Counted from the stretch's first letter, positions 19,332 to 27,900 are shown. The stretch is DNA of 42,367 nucleotides from Prochlorococcus sp. AG-363-K07 (GCA_003280225.1 QCFO01000016.1:1-42367), one strand, 5' to 3'. The notes: generated by a model from the letters alone, not told the origin. Program-made: numbers and translations.

Positions 19332-20402
19332 TTAGTTTTCTTTCCTTTTAGCCCATGGAGGGAGGTCAATAAATACTCGATCACCAGGGTTGATGCCTTT
19401 TAGAATTGCCGTCTTATTGCCACTACTTATACCGAGTTCAACTTCTTTAAATTTAGGTTGTTTATTTTCATCGACAATTAATACACCAGGTTTTCCATTC
19501 TCGGTAACAACAGCTACTGTTGGGACTAAAGTGCTGATAGCAGTAGGATTACTTTGAAATTCGACATCAGCAGTCATCCCTATTCTGAGTTTCTCAGGAG
19601 GAGCAATTAGCAATAATGTCACCTCAAAAGAAGTGACATTATTTGTTTTGATGGCTCTAGGTGCTATTTGAATAACCTTTGCTTGAAATCTTTGGTCAGG
19701 AAATGCATCGACCCGTACATTTGCATCTTGTTGAATACGAATCCGGCCAATGTCACTCTCAGGCACCTTGGCAATAACTTCAAGCCCTTGAGATAACTCC
19801 ACAATAGAAGTACTTGTTGCACCTGCATTAGATGAGGCTCTTGTTGTGGGCGTGACAAATGCCCCTGGCTCTGCATAGCGTGTAGTTATTACACCATTGA
19901 AAGGTGCAAGGACTTTGAGTTGACTTCCTTCAACTTCTCTTTGTTGCAGTCGTGCTTTGCTGGTCAGATAGCGGTTCTTATATTCATCATGATCCTCAGC
20001 ACTTATTGCACCTTCAATGAAAAGTGCTTTACGACGCTGATAAGCAGCCTGTTGCTTTTGATATTCGGCTTTTGATTCGGCTAGCCGAAACTGATAGTCA
20101 CCGCTTTTCATAGTGGCCAATAATTCGCCTTTAAGTACCTTTTCGCCTTCTTGTACAAAAAGGTTCTCTAGTAATCCTTGTCTTTCTGGACTAACATTGA
20201 CGCTTCTTATTGCTTTAAGTTCCCCACTAGATGTAATTAGGCCAGGAAGTTGACCTTTTTCAGCTTCGACGGTATAGCTGATAACCTCACGTGTTTTGCC
20301 TTTACCAGGGCCTAAATTCCAGGCCAACCCTCCACTAAACACAACTAGACAAAATGACAATAAGCCAATCCATGTTTTTTTATTTGGATTAAACTTTTTC
20401 AT
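19332..20402 (-). CDS. HlyD/MacA-type membrane fusion (periplasmic adaptor) protein
   Basis: A 356-residue adaptor with an N-terminal membrane anchor (residues about 12-30). A lipoyl half (GLLENLFVQEGEKVLKGELL) is followed by an alpha-hairpin with Gln/Lys-rich coiled-coil (EYQKQQAAYQRRKALFIEGA), the second lipoyl half (VLAPFNGVITTRYAEPGAFV) and a beta-barrel (PESDIGRIRI). Such proteins bridge inner-membrane ABC or RND pumps to an outer-membrane channel. No pump gene is adjacent, so the partner must be encoded elsewhere, and the substrate is unknown. Confidence 0.88.
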   Translation of the reverse strand: MKKFNPNKKTWIGLLSFCLVVFSGGLAWNLGPGKGKTREVISYTVEAEKGQLPGLITSSGELKAIRSVNVSPERQGLLENLFVQEGEKVLKGELLATMKSGDYQFRLAESKAEYQKQQAAYQRRKALFIEGAISAEDHDEYKNRYLTSKARLQQREVEGSQLKVLAPFNGVITTRYAEPGAFVTPTTRASSNAGATSTSIVELSQGLEVIAKVPESDIGRIRIQQDANVRVDAFPDQRFQAKVIQIAPRAIKTNNVTSFEVTLLLIAPPEKLRIGMTADVEFQSNPTAISTLVPTVAVVTENGKPGVLIVDENKQPKFKEVELGISSGNKTAILKGINPGDRVFIDLPPWAKRKEN

Positions 20403-20561
20403 TTTTTGGAGAGGGTGCAGGGTTTTTATGCATTGCTTGTTTTGGTGTTGCTTTAGCCTGAAGATAGAAAGAAGATGGTTTGAACCATTCTTGCTGGTCG
20501 GGGCTCCGAATCGTGGGTATTTTGCCAGTAATTTTTCCGTCGTCCAGTTTAATTATTCTCC

Positions 20562-21653
20562 ATGCTTAGAGCCGGAATTGTTGGCCTCCCAAATGTTGGG
20601 AAGTCCACGTTATTCAATGCGCTAGTTGCTAATGCCCAGGCTTCAGCAGCTAATTTTCCTTTTTGCACAATCGAACCTAACGTTGGATCTGTTGAAGTTC
20701 CAGATAAACGCCTTGATGCTTTATCTGAATTGAGTAGCAGTAAGACTTTGATTCCTACGCGTATAGAGTTTGTTGATATTGCAGGATTGGTCAAAGGGGC
20801 AAGTCAAGGTGAGGGATTAGGAAATCAATTTTTAGCCAATATTCGAGAAGTAGATGCGATTGTTCATGTAGTTCGGTGTTTTGAAGATGACGATGTTGTT
20901 CATGTGTCTGGATCTATAGCTCCTTTGAGGGATGCAGAAATTATTAACCTGGAGCTTGGATTGGCTGACCTTTCTCAAATTGAGAAACGACGTAACCGTT
21001 TGAAGAAGCAGGTAAGAGTAAACGATGAGGCAAAGATTGAAGATGAGGCCCTAGCACAAATCCAAACTGTTCTGGAGTCTGGTGGTTCTGCTAGGAATGT
21101 AAGGCTAAATGATGAGGCTATTTATTTGATTAAGGCACTAGGACTATTAACAATGAAGCCAGTTATCTATGCCACTAATGTAAGTGAATCTCATCTGGAA
21201 GGTGGGAATCAATATTGTGAGGAAATTTCTAAATTAGCTAAAAGTGAAGGAGCTGAAGTGGTTAGAGTTTCCGCTCAGGTTGAATCTGAATTGATTGACC
21301 TTGGTGAGGTTGAACAACTTGATTACCTTCAGAGTCTTGGAGTAAAAGAAGGTGGTCTCAAAAGTTTGATTGGGGCTACCTATCGACTTCTAGGATTGCG
21401 AACTTATTTCACTACTGGTGAGAAGGAGACACGAGCTTGGACTATTAAGGCTGGTATGAATGCTCCTCAAGCAGCAGGTGTTATACATACCGATTTTGAG
21501 AGAGGTTTTATTCGGGCCCAGACTATTCATTACCAAAAATTACTTGAGGCTGGTTCTTTGGTTGAAGCTCGCAATAAGGGATGGCTACGTAGTGAGGGAA
21601 AGGATTATCTTGTAGAAGAAGGTGATGTAATGGAGTTCTTATTTAATGTTTGA
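20562..21653 (+). CDS. ychF: Ribosome-binding P-loop NTPase YchF
   Basis: A 363-residue Obg-family NTPase. It has the P-loop GLPNVGKSTLFNALV, the switch region FVDIAGLVKGASQGEGLGNQ and, in place of the usual NKxD base-recognition motif, TNVSE. The latter is the YchF feature that gives preference for ATP over GTP. The C-terminal TGS-like domain (GLRTYFTTGEKETRAWTIKA) is intact, ending in DVMEFLFNV. YchF associates with ribosomes and stress responses in bacteria. It is divergent from the HlyD-type gene across a 159-bp promoter region. Confidence 0.96.
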   Translation: MLRAGIVGLPNVGKSTLFNALVANAQASAANFPFCTIEPNVGSVEVPDKRLDALSELSSSKTLIPTRIEFVDIAGLVKGASQGEGLGNQFLANIREVDAIVHVVRCFEDDDVVHVSGSIAPLRDAEIINLELGLADLSQIEKRRNRLKKQVRVNDEAKIEDEALAQIQTVLESGGSARNVRLNDEAIYLIKALGLLTMKPVIYATNVSESHLEGGNQYCEEISKLAKSEGAEVVRVSAQVESELIDLGEVEQLDYLQSLGVKEGGLKSLIGATYRLLGLRTYFTTGEKETRAWTIKAGMNAPQAAGVIHTDFERGFIRAQTIHYQKLLEAGSLVEARNKGWLRSEGKDYLVEEGDVMEFLFNV

Positions 21654-22158
21654 TAGTCCAGTTGCACCAAGGGGTTTCCTAGGTTGGACAAATCGGTTTG
21701 TCTGACTAAGGATTGTTTCCTTGGCCTTATTGAGAATCCCTTGTCTGAGGGCGTTTCATTAAGCCTTGAGCATGGTATTGGCCTCCGCACACCAGGTTTT
21801 ACTCACTGGCACATATTTTGATACGGCTGCCTATTTTCTTGTGAAGGCATAGCCTTTATTGAGAAGCCTGCATATGACTCGATTTACGAGAGACTCTTCT
21901 CAAGGATTACCGCTATAACTAGCACCCAGATTTTTCGGTATTTTTTACTTGCATTTTTAACAGAAATCTATTGCTATTACTGAGTTTAATCAAGTTCATA
22001 GATGATATGTAAGGCATGCTTCGTACGATTGTTGCTTGATAGAGATTGGAAATTAGTCGTGATCAATTGTTTGTTCAACTGTTGAAGGCCTGTTTCTCTG
22101 TAACTAGAATTTTCTATGATACCTAGCTTGATACATCTTTTTTATAGGTTCTATCTGG
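21654..22158. other. Intergenic region after ychF
   Basis: About 500 bases with stops in all frames and no ORF I would support. No clear terminator for ychF is visible, apart from short imperfect repeats around 21680-21720 (ATCGGTTTGTC and the reversed GACTAAGGATTG region are not a convincing stem). It probably holds the promoter for the small-gene cluster that follows. Confidence 0.4.
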
Positions 22159-22437
22159 TTGATTTCTCGTATTGGTTGGTGGGGAGCTGTTAGGAAAATC
22201 CTTAGTATTTTGATTCCATCGGGTTTGATAATCCTTTTTAATCTAAAAGCTGGACTATCGCTTTTTAGGAATCCCATAGTTGGAATTATTAGTCTGTTGC
22301 CCACAGCCTTTTTGCTTTTCAAAGCATCCCAACCACTTGTAGAGGGAATCAATACCTGGATAGATAAGAAAATGAACAGTTTTCTTGATCTTCAAGATAT
22401 CGTTGAAGAAGAAGTGATTTCTCAGGAGGTTGCTTGA
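22159..22437 (+). CDS. Small membrane hypothetical protein
   Basis: A 92-residue protein starting at TTG (no ATG in frame nearby). It has two hydrophobic stretches, SILIPSGLIILFNL and PIVGIISLLPTAFLLF, and an acidic C-terminus (LDLQDIVEEEVISQEVA), suggesting a two-helix membrane hairpin. I do not recognise the family. Its stop is followed after 7 bases by another short ORF, so a small operon of three genes (22159-22734) is possible. Confidence 0.5.
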   Translation: MISRIGWWGAVRKILSILIPSGLIILFNLKAGLSLFRNPIVGIISLLPTAFLLFKASQPLVEGINTWIDKKMNSFLDLQDIVEEEVISQEVA

Positions 22438-22444
22438 AGTGAAC

Positions 22445-22573
22445 ATGTCACTCCAAAGGAATTGCGATAATGAGTCTTTTGATGAGGCAGAAGCAAGTTT
22501 TAGAGATCTAGGCCTTGATGATGAAGATCAGCCATACTTTCCACTTGCAGAATCATGCCATCCTCCACACTAA
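22445..22573 (+). CDS. Short acidic hypothetical protein (42 aa)
   Basis: An ATG-started ORF, MSLQRNCDNESFDEAEASFR followed by DLGLDDEDQPYFPLAESCHPPH. It is strongly acidic in the middle and ends in a Cys/His-rich tail. It lies 7 bases after the preceding membrane ORF, and its TAA overlaps the next ATG by one base (TAATG), an arrangement common in translationally coupled genes. That arrangement, rather than homology, is the reason for calling it. Confidence 0.45.
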   Translation: MSLQRNCDNESFDEAEASFRDLGLDDEDQPYFPLAESCHPPH

Positions 22574-22734
22574 TGCCTATAACTGCATACAGAAAACACA
22601 AGATTTACTTGGCAGCGATCATGGAATATGGGCTTGGATCAAATAATTCAGAAGAGCTCGCTCTTTACAACAAAATCAAGGAAGAGAAGGATGATAAGAA
22701 AAATAGGTATGTGGGAATGATTAGGCCAGACTGA
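22573..22734 (+). CDS. Short basic hypothetical protein (53 aa)
   Basis: An ORF beginning MPITAYRKHKIYLAAIMEYG and ending KKNRYVGMIRPD. It is rich in Lys/Glu and predicted to be helical and soluble. The start is coupled to the upstream 42-residue ORF by TAATG. No family is recognised. The pairing of an acidic and a basic short protein is notable, but may be coincidence. Confidence 0.45.
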   Translation: MPITAYRKHKIYLAAIMEYGLGSNNSEELALYNKIKEEKDDKKNRYVGMIRPD

Positions 22735-23703
22735 TTGGCACTGTTTTTGCAGCAATCGATGCTAAAGACGTCTTAAATTGTATGACTAGGGCCAAGATGG
22801 GTGGTCAAGTATCTTCAGGGACAATTCTTGTAAGTAGAACAAGCTGCAAATAGAGGAATTTCCCGATGGCAGGGTTGGGTGGATTTACGTAATTTTAAGA
22901 GTTTGATTCTCTTGTAGTTATTTGTTCGGCTTTTTATAAAGATTATTCAATGCGGAATGATCTTTACCTCTTAGAGGCCACCAGATGATTCTTGTTGGAT
23001 CCATCTTTTTATATTTTGACCTATCTTGCTTCTGCTAAATTTCTTTGCTTCCTCAAGCTGTACGAACTCTATAACTAGCATTCTTCGAACATTTAGGAAA
23101 TCAAACGGAAGTTCTCAAAGCTTCTGACCCAGGCAACTAATCCTAGTATCTCTAAGGAAATTATTACCAGATGCCTTAACGGTTCTCCAAAAGGCTTTCT
23201 CTAATCTCGAGACTTGCTCATAAACAAGGACATGCTCACAATCATATCTTTGTTACAAAAATTGGCTTCAAACCTCTCTACGAAAGCAAAAATTTTCGAC
23301 CTATTTGGCTCCAAAGAAAGCCCTTCTGCTTGTGATCGTTATTTAAATCAGTCCTATAACTTCTGCAATAGAAAATCCACGCTCCCCTGAAAGGCCTGCT
23401 TTGGTTCGATTTTTGATTAGCCCACCTTTGACTGAGATCAATTGCAATGACTTGAATGCAAGGGACTTCTCATTTGAGGTCAATTTCGTCATGCTTCTAT
23501 TTTTTGGGGTCTTCATTCTTCGGAAGATACCTTTTCAACGAAGTGCTACCAGATGACCCTTGGAATTTGTAATTGCCCTTTATAAGTTCGATTTGGTTCA
23601 ACTTGTCAAAATAAAATTCTTGTTGTTTTGTTTGATATTTAAGTCAAAACTTGCACATGGTCTTATATATAAGTTAATTTGAAATGTCTATTGATTATTT
23701 ATC
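22735..23703. other. Gene-poor stretch, probably non-coding with possible decayed fragments
   Basis: Almost 1 kb without an acceptable ORF. One + strand frame from about 23179 to 23334 reads SRLAHKQGHAHNHIFVTKIG and then FKPLYESKNFRPIW before a TGA. It has no start codon and may be the remnant of a gene. The last 100 bases (around 23640-23700) are very AT-rich and include TTATATATAAG, a candidate promoter for the cyAbrB gene. Confidence 0.45.
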
Positions 23704-24060
23704 ATGCTCACTGGTAAGGAATTATTAGCCAAGGTCAAGGACTTAGGCGATGTCGGAAAGTCTGATCTTGTCAAGGCATGTGGATATGTATCCACAAAGA
23801 AAGGAGGTGGAGAGCGTCTCAACTTCACAGCTTTTTACGAAGCTCTTCTTGAAGCTAAGGGCGTAAATCTTGCATCAGAAAGCTCAGGTGGTGTGGGCAA
23901 AGGTGGAAGGAAGCTAAGTTACGTGGCTACTGTTCAGGGCAACGGCAATCTATTGATTGGTAAAGCCTACACAGCACTTTTGGATCTCAAGCCTGGAGAC
24001 AATTTTGAAATCAAGATGGGTCGGAAAGGCTTCCGTCTTGTTCCAGAAGGTGGCGACTAA
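23704..24060 (+). CDS. cyAbrB-type transcriptional regulator
   Basis: A 118-residue protein of the cyanobacterial AbrB-like family, recognised by its opening MLTGKELLAKVKDLGDVGKS and by GYVSTKKGGGERLNFTAFYE, with a C-terminal AbrB-like DNA-binding segment (LLDLKPGDNFEIKMGRKGFR). In other cyanobacteria, cyAbrB proteins bind DNA with low specificity and affect carbon/nitrogen balance and redox-related genes. It is a single-gene unit, with an AT-rich upstream region and a strong terminator 70 bases after the stop. The adjacent repeat GGCGACTAAAGGCGACTAAA at the stop codon is a short tandem duplication. Confidence 0.92.
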   Translation: MLTGKELLAKVKDLGDVGKSDLVKACGYVSTKKGGGERLNFTAFYEALLEAKGVNLASESSGGVGKGGRKLSYVATVQGNGNLLIGKAYTALLDLKPGDNFEIKMGRKGFRLVPEGGD

Positions 24061-24131
24061 AGGCGACTAAAAGGGTTCCTCTTGCTACTTAATTGACCAT
24101 TTAAAACCTTGTTATTAGCTAGGTTCATTTT

Positions 24132-24167
24132 CGCCAGGGAGCTTTAGTGCTACCTGGCGATTTTTTT
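24132..24167 (+). terminator. Rho-independent terminator of the cyAbrB gene
   Basis: Inverted repeat CGCCAGG / CCTGGCG with a 14-base loop, followed by seven T residues. Placed about 70 bases after the regulator stop codon. Confidence 0.85.
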
Positions 24168-24610
24168 AATTTGATGGTTTTTCAGTCATTCAACTATGCC
24201 TGTATCTTTTTGAACCGAATCTCTTGATCCAACGTGGAGATATGGAATGAGTTTTGTCCGTATGAGTCACTTGGGATATCCCTCAATCTCTCAGCATTAA
24301 TCGCTGCGAAACCAATCCGGGCATTATCCAGCTCAATTTCGAAGTAATCTTTTGGGCTTCTTCTTCTTCTTGTTAGTGGTCAAAATTAGTTCGGTTAAGA
24401 TTTTTCTGTCAATCAGTCCCAAGAAAAGTCATCTCCATAAAGCGGTAAGCTTTTGCATGAAGATGTTAATCGGAATCAAATGTCAAATGCAAATTTTTTT
24501 AGGCAGAAATTTTGAATGCTAATTAACTCATTGATGCCACTTTTCTTATTTGAGTTTTTTTATAGGATTGCATATGAACTTGTTTTGACTGTAAACTCTT
24601 TCGGCTTTGT
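24168..24610. other. Intergenic region with a possible minus-strand gene remnant
   Basis: No gene with a normal start. On the minus strand, 24379 down to 24194 is open for 62 codons and reads like protein (SPKDYFEIELDNARIGFAAI, then NAERLRDIPSDSYGQNSF), ending in TAG. It lacks ATG, GTG or TTG, and its 5' end runs into an AGAAGAAGAAG repeat. It may be a decayed gene. The remainder is AT-rich upstream DNA of the endonuclease V-like gene. Confidence 0.35.
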
Positions 24611-25039
24611 ATGACAAGAATCAATTTAGTAAATCCTGATGAATTATCAGATCAGCATTTAATCGCAGAGTATAGAGAGATATTTATGGTCGGATCCTCA
24701 TTGCAGCGTTCATTGAAATCCTCAAAATGGACTGAAACTAGAAGAAATTTACCAAAGAATTTTACCCTTAATGAAGGGCACGTTAAATTCTTTTATGATA
24801 AAGGATTGTATTTGCATAGAAGATATTTATCTCTTGTACTTGAAATGAAATATAGGGGTATGAAGCCAGATCCTAAAAGGATTTTTAAAATTAATCAATG
24901 GCCCAAAAGTCTATATAATGATTGGGAGCCAAGTAATAGTGATGTGTATATAATTCGAGAGAGAATCCAGGATAAAATTTCTCAGAAGCCAAATTGGTAC
25001 AGATGGACGAAGAGGAAGAGAAATATATCTATATCTTGA
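24611..25039 (+). CDS. Pyrimidine dimer DNA glycosylase, T4 endonuclease V (DenV) family
   Basis: A 142-residue protein whose start MTRINLVNPDELSDQHLIAE follows T4 endonuclease V (which begins MTRINL) position for position through Glu23. The catalytic Thr2, exposed by Met removal, and Glu23 in AEYRE are present, as are the GHVKFFYDKGLYLHRR block and the C-terminal aromatic segment KPNWYRW. The T4 enzyme cleaves the glycosylic bond at cyclobutane pyrimidine dimers and then nicks the abasic site. The gene stands alone with AT-rich flanks. A phage origin is plausible, since the family is typical of T4-like phages and their hosts. Confidence 0.9.
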   Translation: MTRINLVNPDELSDQHLIAEYREIFMVGSSLQRSLKSSKWTETRRNLPKNFTLNEGHVKFFYDKGLYLHRRYLSLVLEMKYRGMKPDPKRIFKINQWPKSLYNDWEPSNSDVYIIRERIQDKISQKPNWYRWTKRKRNISIS

Positions 25040-25471
25040 TTTAAGATAGTTTTTGCCCCACTTTTCTATAGCTATTACGTCTTATATAGTGTAAAAGTAT
25101 TGTCCTCTTTGTGTTAAATTGTGTTCGATTTGAAGTGGTTGCTTTGATCTATTCCTTTGTGAGATTTTGACTTTACTTTTTTTGAATGAACCCCTGCTTT
25201 TCTTCATATCTATCTTTGTTCTAATCCAAGCTTAAGGTAGATATGTTGATTCTAATTTACATGCTAATTTTCGGTTAATATGAAATTCATGTTGCAATTA
25301 CTGGCTTGTCTTTGTCTCTTATTTGTAGTTAAAAGTCTTCTAAAAGCTTTTAATAACAACTACTCTATCCTTTCTTGAAGGTGAATTCGTTTTTCTGTTG
25401 CTTTGAAAGGTGCGAAATTTGAGTATTTGCTTCAGGTTGTTGGTATAGGTTTTTGGACCCATCTTTGATAT
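25040..25471. other. AT-rich intergenic region
   Basis: About 430 bases, strongly AT-rich, with no acceptable ORF. It separates the DNA glycosylase from the small membrane protein and presumably contains the latter's promoter. I see no convincing repeat or RNA structure. Confidence 0.4.
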
Positions 25472-25702
25472 ATGGAATATTTAAGTTATAGCTTTGAAAG
25501 CCAAGCCTTTTTCCTTGTTGCTAAGGGCGCTTGGCTCACTTCCAATGCCTTTTTGTCTTTTGTCTTCTTTTTTGGGGCTCTTTTGATTGCTGGCGTAGTT
25601 TTGTCTGTATTTACATTTTACGAGGATCACTATTGGAGTGATAGCAGATTTAGGGAAGAGCTTCGAGCGAATCAATCGCGCAATAAGCAATCGTTTTTTT
25701 GA
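25472..25702 (+). CDS. Small one-helix membrane hypothetical protein
   Basis: A 76-residue protein, MEYLSYSFESQAFFLVAKGA onward, with a strong transmembrane stretch (about residues 28-48, SFVFFFGALLIAGVVLSVF) followed by a charged tail (YEDHYWSDSRFREELRANQS). The pattern suggests a single-pass or hairpin membrane protein with a cytoplasmic C-terminus. I do not recognise it. It directly precedes the pcb array in the same direction, although 470 bases of non-coding DNA intervene. Confidence 0.6.
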   Translation: MEYLSYSFESQAFFLVAKGAWLTSNAFLSFVFFFGALLIAGVVLSVFTFYEDHYWSDSRFREELRANQSRNKQSFF

Positions 25703-26062
25703 TTTGTTTAGCGAAAGCTTCCCTGGCTTTTAGCTGAATAAACACTAAACAGAAACTCGAGAATGTTTGGTTTTGCTTGGCTGCTTTGATCAAGTAATTC
25801 GGGGAGGTTGGAGAAATGCATTGCTTTTCTTGTGATTGTTGGTTTGAAATTCGATTTTTAAGGATGAAATTCAAAATCTTGTTAGATTTGTGTTCTTCCT
25901 TTTAGAGATTCTTAGCTTTCGTAAGGATTCAGAATTAGTTGTTTAAGGCTCAATTTTGATGACGATACTGATTTTATAATTGCCAAAAGCTAGTGAGAGT
26001 GAGGCTTATGAAGAATTGTTGTCTCTTTTTTAATGGTCTTCTCACTGGTTCGGGATTTGCTG
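25703..26062. other. Upstream intergenic region of the first pcb gene
   Basis: No gene seen in about 360 bases before the recognisable promoter element of the first pcb gene. The sequence is AT-rich with stops in all frames. Confidence 0.4.
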
Positions 26063-26145
26063 AAGTAAAAACCCTTATGCCACAGACCATTTCGGATGCT
26101 GAAGTGCTTTGAGCTTTAAGCACGATTTCAGTGTAGTGTTCGCTG
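26063..26145 (+). promoter_or_regulatory. pcb promoter, class B (first copy)
   Basis: Contains AAGTAAAAACCCTTATGCC and then CACAGACCATTTCGGATGCT, matched almost base for base upstream of the sixth pcb gene and nowhere else in the array. A TGTAGTGTTC element starts 41 bases before the ATG, as in the other copies, and may be the -10 region. Function is inferred from conservation and position. Confidence 0.65.
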
Positions 26146-26172
26146 CGTATTGCGCCCTGCCCTCTTAGATCT

Positions 26173-27261
26173 ATGCAGACCTATGGAAATCCAGACCTCA
26201 CCTACGGGTGGTGGGTTGGTAATTCTGTAGTTACCAACAAGTCCAGCCGATTTATTGGCTCTCATGTTGCTCATACAGGATTAATTGCTTTTAATGCCGG
26301 TGCTATCACCCTTTTCGAATTAGCACGTTTTGACCCCTCTGTGCCTATGGGGCACCAGGGACTGATCTTCCTGCCTCATTTGGCTTCTCTAGGTCTTGGC
26401 TTTGATGAAGCTGGAGTGTGGACTGGCGTAGGCATTACCTTCATAGCTGTGTTCCACCTCATCTGCTCCATGGTTTATTCCGGGGCGGGTTTATTGCATT
26501 CAGTAATTTTTAGCGAGGACACTCAAAACAGTTCTGGCCTTTTTGCTGACGATCGTCCAGAGCATCGTCAAGCTGCAAGGTACAAATTGGAATGGGACAA
26601 CCCAGACAATCAGACTTTCATCCTTGGCCACCATTTAATCTTCATGGGTGTTGCCTGTGCTTGGTTTGTTGAATGGGCCAGGGTTCATGGAATCTATGAC
26701 CCTTCTATAGAGGCTGTACGTCAAGTTAATTACAATCTTGATTTGACTCAGATCTGGAATCATCAATTTGATTTCTTGAAGATTGATAGCCTTGAAGATG
26801 TCATGGGTGGTCATGCATTCTTAGCCTTCTTTGAGATTGGAGGTGGTGCATTCCACATCGCAACCAAGCAAATTGGTGACTACACAGAGTTCAAAGGATC
26901 CAAGGTACTTTCTGCTGAAGCAATTCTTTCTTGGTCATTGGCAGGAATTGGTTGGATGGCAATTATTGCTGCCTTCTGGTGTGCGACCAATACCACTGTC
27001 TATCCAGAGGCTTGGTATGGTGAACCTTTAGCTCTTAAGTTTGGTATTTCTCCATATTGGGCAGATACAGTTGCTCCAATTGATGGTGCTCCCCTTGGCC
27101 ATACTTCACGAGCTTGGCTTTCTAATGTGCACTATTACTTGGGATTCTTCTTTATTCAGGGCCATCTATGGCATGCATTGCGTGCATTAGGTTTTGACTT
27201 CAAGCGCATTACTAACGCTGTATCCAATCTTGATAGCTTCACTATTGGATTGTCTGACTGA
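26173..27261 (+). CDS. pcb: Pcb chlorophyll a/b-binding antenna protein, copy 1
   Basis: A 362-residue six-helix antenna protein of the IsiA/CP43 superfamily that binds divinyl chlorophylls in the thylakoid membrane. Conserved features are the MQTYGNP start, SHVAHTG, HLASLGLGFDEAGVWTG, ILGHHLIFMGVACAWFVEWA and DSLEDVMGGHAFLAFFEIGG. It lacks the large lumenal loop of CP43. It carries nine extra residues in the loop before YKLEWDNPDN (around LFADDRPEHRQAA) that none of the other five copies have. It groups with copies 2 and 4 by FFEIGGGAFHIATKQIGDYT. It is monocistronic, with a class B promoter and its own terminator. Whether it serves photosystem I or II cannot be told here. Confidence 0.95.
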   Translation: MQTYGNPDLTYGWWVGNSVVTNKSSRFIGSHVAHTGLIAFNAGAITLFELARFDPSVPMGHQGLIFLPHLASLGLGFDEAGVWTGVGITFIAVFHLICSMVYSGAGLLHSVIFSEDTQNSSGLFADDRPEHRQAARYKLEWDNPDNQTFILGHHLIFMGVACAWFVEWARVHGIYDPSIEAVRQVNYNLDLTQIWNHQFDFLKIDSLEDVMGGHAFLAFFEIGGGAFHIATKQIGDYTEFKGSKVLSAEAILSWSLAGIGWMAIIAAFWCATNTTVYPEAWYGEPLALKFGISPYWADTVAPIDGAPLGHTSRAWLSNVHYYLGFFFIQGHLWHALRALGFDFKRITNAVSNLDSFTIGLSD

Positions 27262-27310
27262 TTTTTTGTTTGACCTGAAATGTTTTTCATAGTCAAATAA
27301 TTTTTTCTCA

Positions 27311-27339
27311 AAGCCCTACTGCAAAGTGGGGCTTTTTTT
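27311..27339 (+). terminator. Terminator of pcb copy 1
   Basis: Stem AAGCCC / GGGCTT with a short loop and a run of seven T, 50 bases after the stop codon. Confidence 0.8.
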
Positions 27340-27602
27340 ATTTTGAATTGCTTTCGTTAACCTTCCAAATTGGAAAGTGATCAACAAAACTTGCATGAGA
27401 TAGATACTGAATTGGACCAAAGAGTTATTTGTGTGAAGTAGAGGCAAAAATCTATTTGCTTATGTCTTGAAAGGATTGTGAGGTCATCTTTTTAAGTGTC
27501 TTGCTACAGCATTCCCTTTGAACCTCTAAATTGATTTCAAACAAATCACCTATCTTATTTCTTGCTTTTGATTTGTGAATACTGTTTTTAGCTTGTAGAG
27601 CC

Positions 27603-27634
27603 AAAAAAAAAGGCAGGATTGAAATCCTGCCTTT
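27603..27634 (-). terminator. Terminator of the minus-strand small gene between pcb 1 and 2
   Basis: Inverted repeat AGGCAGGATT / AATCCTGCCT. Read on the minus strand, the stem is followed by a T run (nine A on the + strand), so it ends the leftward small gene. Its presence is good evidence that the gene is expressed. Confidence 0.85.
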
Positions 27635-27690
27635 GATATTCGATTTTAAGGAGTTTAAATCGGATCAGAATAGAGCTCTATTTGTAGTTC

Positions 27691-27900
27691 TCAGGATTTG
27701 TAGTTCTCAGGCTTAGCCCATGGATCGATTCTTTTCGAGTCGTCAGAGTAATAAAGGAATTGGGTCATGCCAAATACTGCTCCCAATCCACAAAGCGCTG
27801 CTGTGATATTTAGCCCTCCTGAAGGCTTGATTAATCCGATATCAGATGGATGGGGTAGTTGGGATGCGAAATCAATGATGTGGCTTAAATCAATCATCAA
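27691..27900 (-). CDS. Small membrane protein, PHPSD family, copy 1
   Basis: A 69-residue protein with the N-terminal motif DLSHIIDFASQLPHPSDIGL followed by IKPSGG, one hydrophobic helix (about residues 31-50, ITAALCGLGAVFGMTQFLYY) and a charged tail. Two relatives lie after the pcb array (35636 and 36311). The family is unknown to me. It is encoded opposite to the pcb genes, between copies 1 and 2, and has its own terminator. The N-terminal segment looks soluble or peripheral and is more conserved than the helix, suggesting a binding role. An association with antenna or photosystem complexes is an inference from location only. Confidence 0.85.
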   Translation of the reverse strand: MMIDLSHIIDFASQLPHPSDIGLIKPSGGLNITAALCGLGAVFGMTQFLYYSDDSKRIDPWAKPENYKS

